A stretch of 64,000 bases of DNA from Haemaphysalis longicornis (lineage: Eukaryota; Arthropoda; Arachnida; Ixodida; Ixodidae), in assembly GCA_013339765.2 (NCBI GenBank), contig CM023448.1, positions 112,724,008 through 112,788,007 of the forward strand, written 5' to 3'. Positions 11,420-23,439 of the stretch are shown here, one piece after another; the first letter of the stretch is position 1, and each line of letters starts with the position of its first letter. The position numbers were made by a program, and so were the translations under genes. The notes beneath the pieces were generated by a model. The model was not told where the DNA came from and did no database searches. It saw only the letters and a program-made list of their open reading frames with translations.

Positions 11420-11930
11420 GGTGGCTTTTTCTCACTCCAGAAAGCAACGAGCTGTCGCCGCTGCTCGGGCTCGTGAAATCCGGGTGTTCTTGATTTTCAG
11501 GTCGCGGGCTGGTCAGTTTGCACTGCCACGGCTACGGAGACCGAAAAGGGTGGGGCATTCCCCAAATGAGGTGGCGCGCGGTGCAGGGAGTCCGACAAGA
11601 GGGAAGTTTTATGGGCATCGGGGGGATGAGATGTGGTATAGAAGGGGGTGTTGAGGTAAGCTTGTGTTTGGAGTCCGCGTCAAAGGCGGTGTCGGGAATC
11701 GTGGGAGATGGGTGAGGTGGAGGATAGTGAGGCGTCGGTAGGGTATAACAATTTCACGGGAAAGCCAGAGGGAGCGGGTTGGACAAGGGGGAGTACGGCC
11801 GAGTCAAACACACTCGACGGGAATGCCCGGAGAGTGATGTGGCGGGCAGCGGCGTGAGCGCCTCGTTCCCTGGGGGAGAGAGGCGTGCCCCTGTAGTCCA
11901 TACAAGTCAGATGTAGGGGAGGGCTTGAGT
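11420..11930 (-). pseudogene. LINE RNase H fragment
   Basis: The minus strand reads a short RNase H ending, ERGAHAAARHITLRA near 11,866-11,822, then a proline/serine-rich segment and RGLQTQAYLNTPF near 11,680-11,640. This is the same layout as the RNase H tail of the 13.5-15.4 kb LINE. Frameshifted and lacking RT. Confidence 0.55.
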
Positions 11931-13225
11931 TGTTTGAAAAAAAAAAAAAGCTGTATGTCGGAGAGAGGATGTGCGACCGGCGAGATAATTGTAAGTAACC
12001 TCCATTTAGTTGTCCGGGGATGCGTTGGCTGCGAGCCCGAGAAAAAAAACAAAAACATTAACACTGGCTATCACCAGTGACGAGGGGCGGCCGTTGGATT
12101 CTCTGTCCTTGACAAAACGACCCCCGAGCCTTGAATTAAAAAAAGGATATTGATGTAGCACTAGGTAATGTGCAGTATACAGCGTACAGATGTATATTTA
12201 AGTGCGACGGTAAAGGTTAAGAGTATAATAATACAAACACGGGCGAGAGGAAGATTAACAGGACGACAAGTACAGTTATAAGAATATTCAACGCCACTGG
12301 AAACCTATCATATTCACCGACCGGGGCCGCCGATACGCGCTGTCTTGTGGCGTAGAGTGGCCACTCTTGAAGTGACGTTCGTAGCGCTTGCGTTCCAACG
12401 GCGAGCTACCATTCACGCCGGAGAGTCCCGGGGGTCGACATGAAGGCTTCTCTGACGCGGGGCCGTTAGATCAACGCACGGGCACGTAACGGCAAGACTA
12501 ACCACGTCCCCGCTGCATTCAAACTAAATAGGCGTGGGTGTCCGAAATCCCACGTTCATTAGCGTAAAATTCATACTTTAGAGCCAAGAGACGGAAGGGG
12601 AAGATCACTAATAGAGAGCGCCCGCCACAGTCAGCCTACAATCCTACTACTTTCGATTTTTTTCAGGCATACTACACTTCCAATGCCGTCGACACCACGC
12701 CGCGTTCAAGAATGCTCTCGGGTTCACTAGACACCGCAGAGCAGATGCCATTGTGTTTACTTGGCCGCCGCGCACGGAGGGGTAAGGTGAAACGAGCTGG
12801 TAAGGTGAGACATTTGGAGAGCGCGTCTTCTTTTTGTTCTTTAATTTGGGCGGCTTCGGCGAAGAATGTTGTCGGCTGATCGAAGCGGTTCCCAATGAAA
12901 AGAGGATGACAACTCGAGGACGCGTTAAAGGAGGTACGGGTCAGTCTGTGACAAGTTGAGAACTGCCTTCGGGCCCTTAAAGATTGAATAAGCGAAAAAA
13001 AAATAGTCAAAGATCTATTGGTAGATCCTTAGTGCTGCATTAGCTCCGAATTCCGTAATTTTGGAGCTTCGTGAAGTTGTATTATGCTTTCTTTCACCGT
13101 TGGGACGTAATTAGTGATTGTACAGGAATTACTTTGACGCTGTATGACGGGCTCTAAATATTTATTCGATTTGTGCACTTTGTTCACCAAGGCATTTACC
13201 GTACATCGCTCTTAACCGCCGCGTC
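11931..13225. other. Unassigned stretch
   Basis: No recognised gene or element; an A13 run lies at 11,938-11,950. Region 12,300-12,560 is GC-rich with a small hairpin (GAGTGGCCACTC). It could be the remains of a long repeat, but no second copy is in the window. Confidence 0.4.
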
Positions 13226-13237
13226 TGCCTCGAGAAC

Positions 13238-13481
13238 TTGATTGATTGATTGTAGGGTTTAACGCGCCAACGCAACGCACTCGATGAGACGCGCCGTAGT
13301 GGAGGGCTCCGGATTAATTTTGACCACCTTGGGGATCTTTAACGTGCGCCGAAATCTCGTACACACGGGCATTTTTGCTTTTCGCCTCCATCAGAAAAGT
13401 GGCCGCCGCGGCCGGGAATCGAACCCGCGTCCTCGTGCTCAGGGAGAACAACACCTTAGCCACTGAGCCACCGCGGCGGGT
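13238..13481 (-). mobile_element. tRNA-headed SINE, copy 3
   Basis: Inverse full-length copy with (TGAT)n tail at 13,239-13,252, and B box inverse and A box inverse near 13,415 and 13,460. Exact 12-bp target-site duplication TGCCTCGAGAAC at 13,226-13,237 and 13,482-13,493. Confidence 0.93.
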
Positions 13482-13554
13482 TGCCTCGAGAACCGAGAAT
13501 AGGCCCGACGTGCAATCCTTCCTCTCGCTTGCAGGACTATAAATCCAAGGCGCA

Positions 13555-15391
13555 CGCATATGAACCCACCACGACATCATTCAAGCCACTTCCAAACAAG
13601 ACAATGCCACGATCCTCATCCTAGACCTTCACAAAACTTTCGATCCCGTCTCCACGCAGCAATGCTACAAACGGTCGCGTTTCCCAACCTGAGTCAACGC
13701 ACACACAAGTACGTGCTCTCTTTTCTCACTAACAGGGCCACCATACTCAGAGTAGGCCCTCCCACCTCTCGCCCGATTTCCCGATGACACCGAGAGGCAC
13801 TCCACAAGGCGCTGTCCTCACACCCCTACTTTTCAATCTGACAGTGATTATACGCAGACGACATATATATGGGTTCCCCGCGGCAGCGGCGCCTATATCG
13901 AGGAAGTCCTCCAAGGGACCCACGGGAGTCGCGCACAAGCCGGCCTCACATGCTCGGCCCACAAATCCGAACTCCAAATCCTACAACCCTGCGAACAAAA
14001 ACCCCCACCAAACACAACATCCATGTAACAATTAGTAATCCTCCCATACCGCATGTAAGGTCCCCTGAGGCATCCTCCGCCTTACGATCCAGGCAAATAT
14101 AAGGCAAAACCCTCACACAACATACCCTACGAAATCACGCCCTACAGACCATCGGTCTCATAAAACGGAATATCAGGCACAGTGAAATGTCAAAAATGGC
14201 ACGCCTCAGGCTTGTTCAAGCTTCATAATAAGCCGTTTCTGCCGCCACCTACCCTACGCGAACCTCACGAAAGCCAACAGAAATGACCTGGCCGCTACTC
14301 TGCAAAGACCATACAGCCGCGCTCCCCACTTGCACTGCTCGCCCTATTCTAGGCCCATAGGAATAACCCAAATAAAGACTGTCACACCCCTCCCGGGACG
14401 AAAGATCCTCAAACGATTTCAACTCAACCCCCCGTACCCTTCGACCCACCTCCGGTCATCCCAAATGACGTACGTCAGCTCCTTACGATGAGGCCAATCC
14501 CGAAGCGGGACCAAACTTTCTATTTGGATAGATGATAAGCCAGAGCAGGACACGAAAAACACGCCCTACCAACCCTCGGAACACACGCTGTACGTGGACC
14601 GCAGCGCAGTACCCTATCAAGGAAGCCGTCATCGCAGTAGTACTTACCTCTTCTCGCTGGACTCACCAACCACTACCTTAACCGTCCTCACTAACCCTGG
14701 TGACAGTGGGAGAATGTACACTGGCCTTCGCCCTCACTGAAACCCCCACCCTCATGAAAATCCTCAAAGACACCCAACAAGCACTCCGTAACTTTGCCAA
14801 GGGCACCACCTCTAAAGGTCGCAATGCAAATCCCGTGGAACAAGCCCCCCACCCAAGCCATGTCGCTGCTGTGGACCCCGGCCCCTACCGGCATAGACGC
14901 GAATGGGGGCGGCCTACCATCACGCTCGAGCATTGACCACCTGAGCAGGCCCTTCTGTTACGCCCAACTTCGGTGTGCCAATTGTGTCACGATATGCACT
15001 GTTGGCATGTCGAATAGTCTCCCAGCACTGTGTACTCCTCCGCAGGCACTGCCCCCCACCGCGCCCGTCGCTAGGGCACGCTGTTGACAACTTGTGGTGC
15101 CTCCTACAAACGCACTGTTGCCCCCACGGAACCACGCTCGCACACACGCATCCACACAAGCTTCCAGCACCACATCAATGCCCGCATTGCCACAAAGAGA
15201 TGTTCACTTCATTCCCCCTGAGCGTCCACACGACCCATTCCTTCCATACGCCACCCCACACCACTGGGAACAGGCCTTGGAGAGCACGGACCTGCTGTTC
15301 AGGGAACTCTAATTGCACGGTCCCTTGCGGTCACCGAAGCCGTATGGGCCTCGGCCACCCCTCCTACCGAAACACAATTTGCGAGAAATAA
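13555..15391 (+). pseudogene. RNase H-bearing LINE, RT to 3' end
   Basis: 5'-truncated LINE. RT blocks are recognisable: a degraded LDLxKxFDxVS region near 13,622-13,655, FLTNRATILRVGP near 13,722-13,760 and RGTPQGAVLTPLLFNL near 13,790-13,837. The catalytic YADD follows at 13,853-13,861 only as YAD remnants. A damaged RNase H section (FAKGTTSKG near 14,790-14,817) precedes a His/Cys-rich end near 15,170-15,220. The 3' terminus is GAGAAATAAAGT followed directly by (CT)n. Many frameshifts. Confidence 0.8.
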
Positions 15392-15393
15392 AG

Positions 15394-15457
<64 letters not shown>

Positions 15458-15476
15458 CTCTCTTCTCTCTCTCTCT

Positions 15477-15540
<64 letters not shown>

Positions 15541-15541
15541 T
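15392..15541. repeat. (CT)n microsatellite at LINE 3' end
   Basis: About 150 bp of CT/TCTC repeats with occasional CC interruptions, immediately after the AATAAAGT terminus of the LINE. This probably expanded from the element's short (CT)n tail. Confidence 0.95.
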
Positions 15542-16406
15542 CAGAATCCCGAAATTCTGCGTTTGTCGCACGCCGTTTCAGAGCCTAATACGCGAAACGG
15601 GCCAGGCAACGCTGAGACGCGCAAACACGTGCTCGAGAGCCACCGTAGACAATTCGCGGGCGACGACGTAGCTATAGCAATGGTGGCCGCCAGCTGGGAT
15701 TGTCGTCACCCCTCTCGGTATACGCTCTCTCGTTCTCTGTTATTCTTTCGCTGTGTGCCCACGGATCGACGGGGAAAATTTCTGCCGACATGCCCCGCCT
15801 ATTGCTAACGCAACAATAAATGAAATCAAATCGACCTCTCCTTCGGCGCCTTCGTGGGATTTGATGGAATCGCATCACTTCGACGAGAGGACCACGCAGC
15901 TCGTCTTCTCGCCGAATCCTTATATCCATGCCGGTGATCACCACGATCACACCATCGCCAACGCACAGGCAGCCGAGCGATCCTTGGAGAATTTTCTTAG
16001 CAGATGCACTCCGATCGCCCTTCAGTCCTGTCTTCACCGCAACCCCAAATTCAAAATCATTCTGGAATGAATCTGCGTGCATCGAGGTATTGAAAGAGAC
16101 AGAAGGACTATGCCCGTGCTTCTTCTTCATTGGAAAACCTTCAACCCTGGCCGGAACCGTACGATCCCCAACAAGACCTCGCATAACACAGTGTAGTGTG
16201 ACCCCAATGGCGCCACACGTTGCATGACAGCCGCTGCACCCTTCCATCCCCATCCCTGTCACGACAAAATAGCACGCCGGGCACAAACACCATCACTCTC
16301 GCCTGGCCTCATTTATTACAACCACAGTCTCCCATATATGCGGGAACATCCGTCCGTTTTACCAAAGTTGAAGACTCTGCAACCCCCCCCCCCCCTCCTC
16401 CACCCC
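15542..16406. other. Unassigned stretch
   Basis: Open frames exist on both strands (minus 16,286-15,672; plus 15,753-16,070), but neither resembles a family I know and both run through C-rich and A-rich sequence. A poly(C) run lies at 16,383-16,395. Confidence 0.4.
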
Positions 16407-16460
16407 AGTTGTCCAAGCGAGTCAGTAGATGGCCTCCATCACTGGTTCGCTTGGACAACT
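16407..16460. repeat. 20-bp-arm hairpin
   Basis: AGTTGTCCAAGCGA... pairs with its inverse ...TCGCTTGGACAACT, with two mismatches and a small self-complementary loop (GATGGCCTCCATC). Confidence 0.85.
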
Positions 16461-17019
16461 CCTTCAATTTTTTGAGCGACTGCTATAACAACTCCGCTGT
16501 TCAGCCTCCGTAACCATAGCATATGAAAACGAGAACGGCAGTGCGTAATGCGGCATTAACGCCCGGCCTGTCAGGGAAAACTTCACCGAAATCGTACAGT
16601 TATTTACGGCAAGTGCTTCGTGCAGAGGATGAACCCTCTGAGTGGTTGCCTGTACTTGATGGTTTAGTGTGCCTTAGAAAGTTTTAAAGCCACTTTGTTG
16701 CCAAGTACGGTTGTCGGTTTTAACATTGTGCCACTGATTTTTTTACGTTCTTTAAAAATGCCTAAGTAGGAATTAAAAATGTAAAGCCGTTCCACTCAAT
16801 GGGAAAGCTGTCGGAAGTGCAGAGCAGTCATTCGCCATAATGGGTGGTGGCGCCGCTATCCGCTAACTGCTTCCTCTCATCACGCTCTTCGCCGCCCTGT
16901 CTCACTCCTCTCTTGATTAATATGCAATTCAAATTTCTCGCCTTCGCAGAGCTAGCGCGCCCCTGCCTGAAACAGCGCTAGCGGGAGTTCTGTTCTTTTT
17001 GTGCTTGCTTTAATTTCGT
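16461..17019. other. Unassigned stretch
   Basis: No gene, repeat pair or RNA recognised. Confidence 0.5.
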
Positions 17020-17165
17020 ATGCTGGATTTCGAACGCGTCACATGTTTCTTGCGCGGCTGGAGCCTTTCTGCGTCATTTCGTACGCGCCATTTTTTTTTT
17101 TTTTTTTGCGCGGCTGGAGCCTTTCTGCGGCATTTCGAACGCGCCATTTTTTTTTCTTGTGCGGC
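17020..17165. repeat. Tandem ~56-bp repeat with T-runs
   Basis: The unit GCGCGGCTGGAGCCTTTCTG plus CATTTCG(T/A)ACGCGCCA and a T-run occurs at 17,052 and 17,108, with a partial unit before and after. Two full units, 56-bp period. Confidence 0.85.
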
Positions 17166-17384
17166 CGCACCAGCGATTCACAAGGTTCGAACGGTTATGA
17201 CTATTTAAACCTCGTGGTTTTAGAAGCCTCAGCGTGACTCCATGACGCCGGTATACAGAAGGCTCTACTTGGGTCCGTTATCTCGCTGCGCCGCCTTATT
17301 CCGGCAGTCGCTTGACATCGACCGTTAGCAAGCTACGACGACAAGGTGAGCCCATAAAGTGTTCTGCACTTTAAGAAGACCTCA

Positions 17385-17521
17385 CTAGCCTGGGGGTAGA
17401 ATTGCGGATTTTGGAGCGAACGACCTGGGTTCGAACCTGAGCAATGGTGCAATTTCTAAGGAGGAAAAGAGGATGAAATAAACGTTAGTTTGAACCGATA
17501 GTAAAGGCAAGAAAAAAAAAG
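17385..17521 (+). mobile_element. tRNA-like SINE with A-rich tail
   Basis: An A-box-like TAGCCTGGGGGTAGAATT and a canonical B box GGGTTCGAACC (17,427-17,437) are spaced like a tRNA, then ~60 bp of unrelated body and A9 at 17,512-17,520. The cloverleaf is incomplete, so it is more likely SINE-derived than a tRNA gene. Confidence 0.5.
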
Positions 17522-17539
17522 CAAAGTGGGTAGCAGAAG

Positions 17540-19300
17540 TTTTTAAATAGTGCTAGCATTTTGAGCCCTCGGCAGGTGGGCTTCAGGCCAGGTTGCTCGA
17601 TATGGTCGGCGCACATAGATCTAGAGAGCCGGCTTCATCTGGCTCGTCGTTCCAAAGAGGCCGCAGCGCTCGTGAAATTGGATGTGACCAAAGCTTATGA
17701 TTGCGTGGAACATGGCATACTTTTAGAAAAGATGGTTCGATTATGTTTTCCAGATTATATTACTTCGTGGGTTAGGATGTTTTTAACCGGTCGCAAATTC
17801 TTTATTGCCCAGTGCGGAGTTACCTCCTCAAATTGCAATCAAACACGAGGCTTACCTCAAGGATCCGTTCTGTCTCCTGTTTTATTTAATGTGTTACTCA
17901 GCGAAGTTCCCGTTACTGCGGGTGTACAGTCGTACTTGTATGCTGACGATCTGTCATTTTTTAGCTCTTCAAGCAATATACATGTCTTGTTTCAGTCACT
18001 GCAGTTTTATATGTCGACCTTAGAATCGTGGCTGGATGGCCTCTGCCTATCCTTAAATGTCGACAAGTGTGCCTTCTTGGCATTCCCAGTGAAAGACCCA
18101 GTTTTGATTGATCTGACATACAGACAGAAAATAATACTGCAGGTTACCTCTCTGAAATATCTAGGAGTGTTGTATGTGAGCACTCTGAATTGGCGTCCTC
18201 ATATTGACTTCACTGCGGTGAAAGGGGGGAGAGCGGTTTCGCTGTTAAAAAAGATTTTGTAATAAGAAGTCGGGTATGCGCAGGGACGTCCTCCTTATGC
18301 TCTATCGCCTGTACGTACGCCCTATTCTGGAATTCGGCTGCGTACTTTTTTCCAGTTATCCGTTTTGCAAGCTCCGACCATTGATTACTTTAGAAAGACA
18401 AGCTTTGCGATTGTGTTTGGGATTGCCAAGGTACGTCCCCATTCGGGTATTGTACTGGGAGGCTCGAATCCTTCCTCTGATTTCTCGCTTCAAGGTGTTG
18501 ACAGTAGAGGCATACCTTCGTGCGATGGAATTGCCTATATCACGATCACGAATGGTTTTTCTACACTCCCCAGTGGCCTTTTTTGCCCAGTCATGGCCCA
18601 CGCACAAGCGTCCACAGGTGGTGTTCGTCCAGTCCTTGCTCGTCCCTTCAAATATCAACATGTTATCTGTACCTACATTTGACTACATGCAGTGCGATGG
18701 TGGACATTGATTTGGAGAACATTTTTCCCTCCAATGCCAAATGTTTGTCGGAGAGGACGATATCTGCCCTTTTAGCAAACCACCTAGATGAGTTCCCGAC
18801 ACATGTGGTTATAGCCACAGATGCTTCTGTTCGGGTAAAAAAATCTGGTGTAGGTATATTTTCCCCTGCGCGTCACTGGGCATTTCCTCTGCGTGTTCCA
18901 AAATTCACATGAACATATTTGGCAGAATGTTTGGGAAGCGCGCTCGCTCTTCGAAGGCTCAGCGAAGAGCGTTCCCAGTTGATCATTGTGACGGATTCTT
19001 TTTCGGTCTGCTCCGCTTTATCTTCTCCAACCGTTACTCCACTTCGTCGATCGCTGTCGATGCTTATGCCGGCACATGGCAGGGAAATCCGTCTGGTCTG
19101 GGTCCCAGGGCACAGAGGTATTGAACCTAACGAAACCGCTGATTACCTGGCAGTAGTAGCACTGAATAGTCCTCTGGTTGATACCGTGCCTCCGATAGCC
19201 TACGTTGTTGCAACTAGGCTTCGAAGGTACAGTTCGCTGGACAGCTTCCCACCAGACAGTATCGCTGGGTGCCCTGACATTGAGCATCTCCGGTACTCTT
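17540..19300 (+). pseudogene. RNase H-bearing LINE (family K), 5' portion of split copy
   Basis: 5'-truncated LINE polyprotein. RT boxes: GFRPGCS near 17,579, KLDVTKAYDCVEH near 17,677-17,713, TRGLPQGSVLSPVLFNVLL near 17,842-17,898, intact YLYADD at 17,933-17,950 and LKYLGV near 18,153. A frameshift near 18,262 leads into the RT thumb, and another near 18,690 into RNase H with IATDASV (near 18,811), IIVTDSFSV (near 18,980) and LVWVPGHRGIEPNETAD (near 19,096-19,146). It is cut at 19,300 by a minus-strand LINE and its C-terminal end reappears at ~22,090. Confidence 0.88.
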
Positions 19301-21200
19301 GAAGAGAGAGAGAGAGACAAAACTTTTATTGCCACAAGGGCTAATTCGGGGGAGGGGTGGTGACCGACGGAAGAAGGTCCCCGGTGACTTTGGCAGCCCG
19401 GGCGACGATGGCATCTTGCACCGCCGAATCCGAGCTGCCCAACGCCCTCGACCAGTGCTCACCGTCTCGATATGGGGGGAATGGTTTTTGGGGGCATTGC
19501 CAGAGGAGGTGATCCATGGTTTGGACCACCCCACAGGCGGGGCAGTGGGGTGAAGAGTGCTGACCGGGGTACATGCGGTGCAGGCGGGAGAGGCAAGGCA
19601 AGGAAGGGTGTACGTTTGCACTAAGAGCCACAGGCGTTCTTCGGTGTGAGAGCGCCGGGTCTCATTACCGCCTCTCCCGCCGTCGTAGATGGCGGGAGAG
19701 GCGGTAATGAGACATAATCTCATGAAAGGAAAGGAGCTGATCTCAAGCTGACAGGGCTCCATGGAAGGGTTCAAGGTTAAGACCCCCTCGCTTTCGAGCG
19801 GCTCTGTGTGCTGCCTCGTTCCCTCCCACACCTGTGTGGGCTGGGGTCCACACCAGCTCGGTGGGGGAGTCAGGGGGATTTTGAAGAAGGATTTTGAGTG
19901 CCAGGGCAGAAATGCGGCCCCGGGCGAAATTTCGAATGACCGTTTTCGAATCGGAGATTATGATCGCAGGGGAAGGCCGTAGTGTTAACAATAGCCGCCT
20001 CTTCCGCAGTCGCGGGGAAGAAGTGCGAAGGGTGAGGGTGGTAAGAGGTGGACTGTTGGTACCGTTGATGATTGCGACCGCGTAGGCGTCGTGGTGCCTG
20101 TAGCTAGTCGCGTCAACATAAACAGTTGCCGGATGCACTGGGTATCGCTTTGTAAGGGCCCGCGCACGCTGCTCCTTGCGGGCTCCATTGTGCGTCGGGT
20201 GCATGTTACGGCGAATGGGCCGAACGATGAACCAGTCATGGATAGTGCTAGGTGCCGACATAACGAGCATAGGCAGCAACACAATCTGCCCCCTGCTGGA
20301 GGGTGGTTTCAATGTGTGCGTCACTGCCACCTGGAACCCACAGCGTGACGTCGTCGGCATACAGACTGTGGCGAAGCGAGGGGATATTAGCTAGAAGAGG
20401 AGGGAGGTTTATCATAGCGATATTGAAGAGCAGTGGGGAGAAAACTGCTCCTTGTGGGGTGCCTTGGAGGGGAGCGGAATGACGTCGGAGCGCAGATCAT
20501 TAATCTGAATGACGGCCGTGCGATTTGCGAGAAAAGCCCGCACGTAGTTGTGGGTGCGGGCTCCAGGAGACAGAGCAGCCAAATGGCGCAGAATGGCGTG
20601 GTGGGAGACCCGATCAAAGGCCTTTTGGAGGTCTAGCGCTAGAACAGCTGACGAGTCGGCAGTAGGGGGAGCAAGGAGAAGATCATGCTTGAGCTGCAGC
20701 AAGACGTCTTGGGTGGAAAGGCCGGCTCGAAATCTGAACATTGTGTGCGGGTAATGTTGCTTACTCTCCAGATATTGGGTCAAACGGGCATGTACGATTT
20801 GCTGGAGGACCTTACCTGCACACGATGTGAGGGAAATGGGCCTAAGCTGTTCAAGAGCGAGCGGTTTACCCGGCTTGGGAATGAAAGAAGCTTTAGCATG
20901 CTTCCATTCGGGTGGGAGTTCCCCAGACTCCTGTGACTGTATTTTGTTAGGACCTCTATTGACTGATCGTCTAAATTTCGAAGGAGCTTATTGGTTGTTC
21001 CATCCTCTCCTAGCGCTAATTATTAGTTGTTCCATCCTCTCCTGGCGCTGAGCTTGGGCGAATTTTAAGAAGGGCTGCGTAAACCTCAGCTGTGGAGATG
21101 GGACGATCCATTGTCTCATTGGGCTGTCCGGTGTATGGTGAAAGGGGCTCCTGCGGGCCCTGGGCAAGGTAAAGCTCCCTGAGACTGGCGAAAAGCTTTT
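19301..21200 (-). pseudogene. RNase H-bearing LINE (family L) inserted in family K copy
   Basis: Minus-strand, 5'-truncated LINE. It starts near 21,200 with the pre-RT linker (RPISTAEVYAALLKI), then SLTSC-like remnants, FRAGLSTQDVLLQLKHDLLL near 20,720, LDLQKAFDRVSHHAIL near 20,640 and intact YADD at 20,361-20,350. After an internal deletion come RNase H (IISDSKTVIRNFARG near 19,960; LVWTPAHTGVGGNEAAH near 19,850) and a CCHC-like end CPAC...MDHLLWQCP near 19,540-19,490. The 3' terminus is AATAAAAGTTTTG followed by (TC)n at 19,301-19,318. Frameshifts make it inactive. Confidence 0.85.
19659..19713. repeat. Perfect 23-bp hairpin inside LINE
   Basis: GTCTCATTACCGCCTCTCCC plus GCC (19,659-19,681) is exactly inverted at 19,691-19,713, around a 9-nt loop. 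It lies between the RNase H and CCHC parts of the LINE and is not part of the normal coding order. Confidence 0.95.
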
Positions 21201-22060
21201 TTTTTTGCGATAGTATGCCCTTTGGCATAAAGTCTTAGAGGTACAAGTTGGCACCCGTTTCCCGGAGGAAATCCAGAAGACTGCAGTGGTGGGGCCTCCA
21301 CAGCCATCGTTGGAGATCAGGGGGTCTCCCAGGATGCATGTGCCGCGAAAGTGTCTGGATCTCGCTGCACTCAGGGAAGGGCACGTCCATAGCAGGTGGT
21401 TGGTGTCGGCGTCTTCGGCAGGAACCGTACAGAAGGGGCAGGTGTTGGTAAACAGGGCATGGTATCTTGGTGGCCACGCCCGGGTTACCGCAGGAGAGAG
21501 GGCCACCCCAACTCGAAGTCTACGCAGCAGGACCTCCTCCCAGCGAGCGAGCCCACTGGGAAGGTCTGTTCCACACGGTGGTATGAGAGCGCGTGTGGCG
21601 CGACGCAGATCTTCCTTTAGTTGGACAAATTGTTCATGTGGGTCCGTTGTCAGCAAGGGCAGCGGTCGTGGAACCGAGGAGAGGTGACAGGAAGTATCCG
21701 CCGCAATATGCGCGGTGATAGTATTACGCCGGATCCACGACAGTCGGAGAGGGCAGGGGTATGTGTCCAGCAGTTTATGAATCTCTCTTGAAACGGACGA
21801 GTTGGAGGCTACACGGAGCAAATCCCGTATGGCCGCCGTTGAGTCCGTGTATATTTGTACAGTAAAAGCTGATCGCTTGTACCGGGAAATTTATGTAAGA
21901 GGGTGGTAAGACGATTGCGGCTGGTTGATTTCGAATGAGAAGTATCAATCATGTGGCGAAGAATTGCCAAGGTGCGCCGCATGCTAAGGTTGCCACGCAT
22001 GCTGTCGCAGAACTGACCCCATTGCGCGCGGAGATGAGCAATGCGCAATGCAATGCAATG
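21201..22060 (-). pseudogene. Internally deleted LINE with poly(A) end
   Basis: Minus-strand fragment. It starts near 22,060 with the endonuclease-RT linker (WGQFCDSMRGNLSMRRTLAI) and jumps near 21,830 to RNase H-end residues (RLSWIRRNTITAHIAADTS near 21,745). It continues through a CCHC-like CPFC...TNHLLWTCP near 21,440-21,395 and LLDFLRETGANLYL before a stop at 21,237-21,235. An A10 run at 21,197-21,206 then abuts the next LINE. The RT is missing. Confidence 0.75.
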
Positions 22061-22084
22061 AGCAATGCTTTCGCTGTCGAAGGC

Positions 22085-22570
22085 CTATAATTTAAATTTT
22101 TTACCTACACCACGCACGCATAGCGCCATCGGCCATGTGCGGCTTCTATCAAGAGGAGGAAAAAATTAAGCGTTTCCTGTTGTCTTGCCGGCGGTTCTCC
22201 TCCTCCGAAATCGTTGCCTGGAGGTTCCCCTCCGGCGCCCGGGTCTCGCCTTATCGGTGCCTAATTCATTGTCATTTGGGGCAGTCGGGCTTGGTTGGTG
22301 CACGTTTGTCGCGCTCTTCACTCTTTTATTGCCCAATCAGGTCGCTTGCCTTGTTAGTCAATCGCATCAACCAATTTTTAATCTTTTATTAAAATACCTG
22401 TTGTTACTTCAGAATTGAATTTTTTTGGTTCTCGGAATTGCTAGCATCACTGCACCCACTATTATCCCACTTCTATTTTCCTTTAGTTTGAATTCATAAG
22501 CTTCTTAAACAATGAAACCACAATCAGACTTGCCCAATCCCCCAGAGTGGGTACGTGCCATTCTTGTTAT
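22085..22570 (+). pseudogene. LINE family K copy, 3' portion after the interruption
   Basis: Resumes the 17,540 element with a damaged CCHC-like end (MCGFYQEEEKIKRFLLSCRRFSSS near 22,135-22,206, aligning to CHFCHEIESDEHFFLFCRRFSHH of the neighbouring copy). The 3' UTR then ends with CCCAATCCCCCAGAGTGGGT near 22,535-22,554. About 40 codons of the polyprotein are missing around the insertion. Confidence 0.72.
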
Positions 22571-22579
22571 GGCTCCAAC

Positions 22580-23430
22580 CAACCGACCAACGTTCTCATT
22601 CCAAATAGCCCTCTCCGTGTGCATGGTCCTTTCTTCGGAAACTGTCAGTCCCATGCTTAAAACTTTTTACTCCTGCGTTCCCACTTATGTGCGGGCAATT
22701 AGGCTTGTTTGGCTGCCTGGCCACTGTGGATTAGCCCTTAATAAAGCCGCTGATACGTTAGCAAAAATGGCATTGTCTTTACCAATTGTGGAGGTGCTTC
22801 CCCCGTTTGCTTGCGTGTTGCTAGCCCGTTATCGCCAATACCTGTTGGCCCAGGACGTGTCTGATCACGGGCTGCACACTTCTCCGGAACTCGAACACCT
22901 CAGGTTTCGTTGGAAAAGAAGCCTCTGCCAAACTCGCTCGTGCGGAGTTTCGCTCACTTCGTTTCGCTGTGGTGTTCCCCCACTTAATAGGTACCTATAC
23001 CGGGCAGATCTAACAACCTCACCCTTGTGCCACTTCTGCCATGAAATTGAATCGGATGAGCATTTCTTCCTTTTTTGCCGCCGATTCTCGCATCACCGAA
23101 GAAGGCTGCTGGAGGCTCCCCTGCGGCGTCTTGGAATGCCACTAACCTTGCCAGTGCTTTTGTCTTTTGGAGGCACGAAGCTAAGCCACTGCCATGGGGA
23201 TGTCTGTCACGCCATTCAATCCTTCATTTCAGAGACGGCTCGTTGCCTTGCTAAAATGATTCTGATCAGGCTCTCTCGCTCCTCTTTCTTTTTCTATTTC
23301 TGTCTTCAACCTATATACTAAATTCTTTCTTCGACTGCACTTTTTGCCTATCTGGTTCTTTTTAATAAAAAAATCTTCTTGGCCAAACCCCCTGCGTGGG
23401 TATGCGCCACTTTACGGGCCACCACCACCA
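22580..23430 (+). pseudogene. Second LINE family K copy, 3' third
   Basis: Continuous frame from the middle of RNase H (IRLVWLPGHCGLALNKAADT near 22,699-22,758) through the C-terminal CCHC-like motif CHFCHEIESDEHFFLFC near 23,029-23,080, to a stop at 23,319-23,321. The 3' UTR ends GGCCAAACCCCCTGCGTGGG near 23,381-23,400 and a (CCA)n tract at 23,417-23,438. It sits directly downstream of the previous K copy in the same orientation. Confidence 0.82.
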
Positions 23431-23439
23431 CCACCACCG

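Noticed and set aside
15299..15588. Arg/Glu-rich and Ser/Leu-rich frames on both strands
   Set aside because: Direct translations of the (CT)n microsatellite.
15672..16286. 204-codon minus-strand frame
   Set aside because: No recognised domain, overlapping plus-strand frames equally open, no splice or polyadenylation context. Left unassigned.
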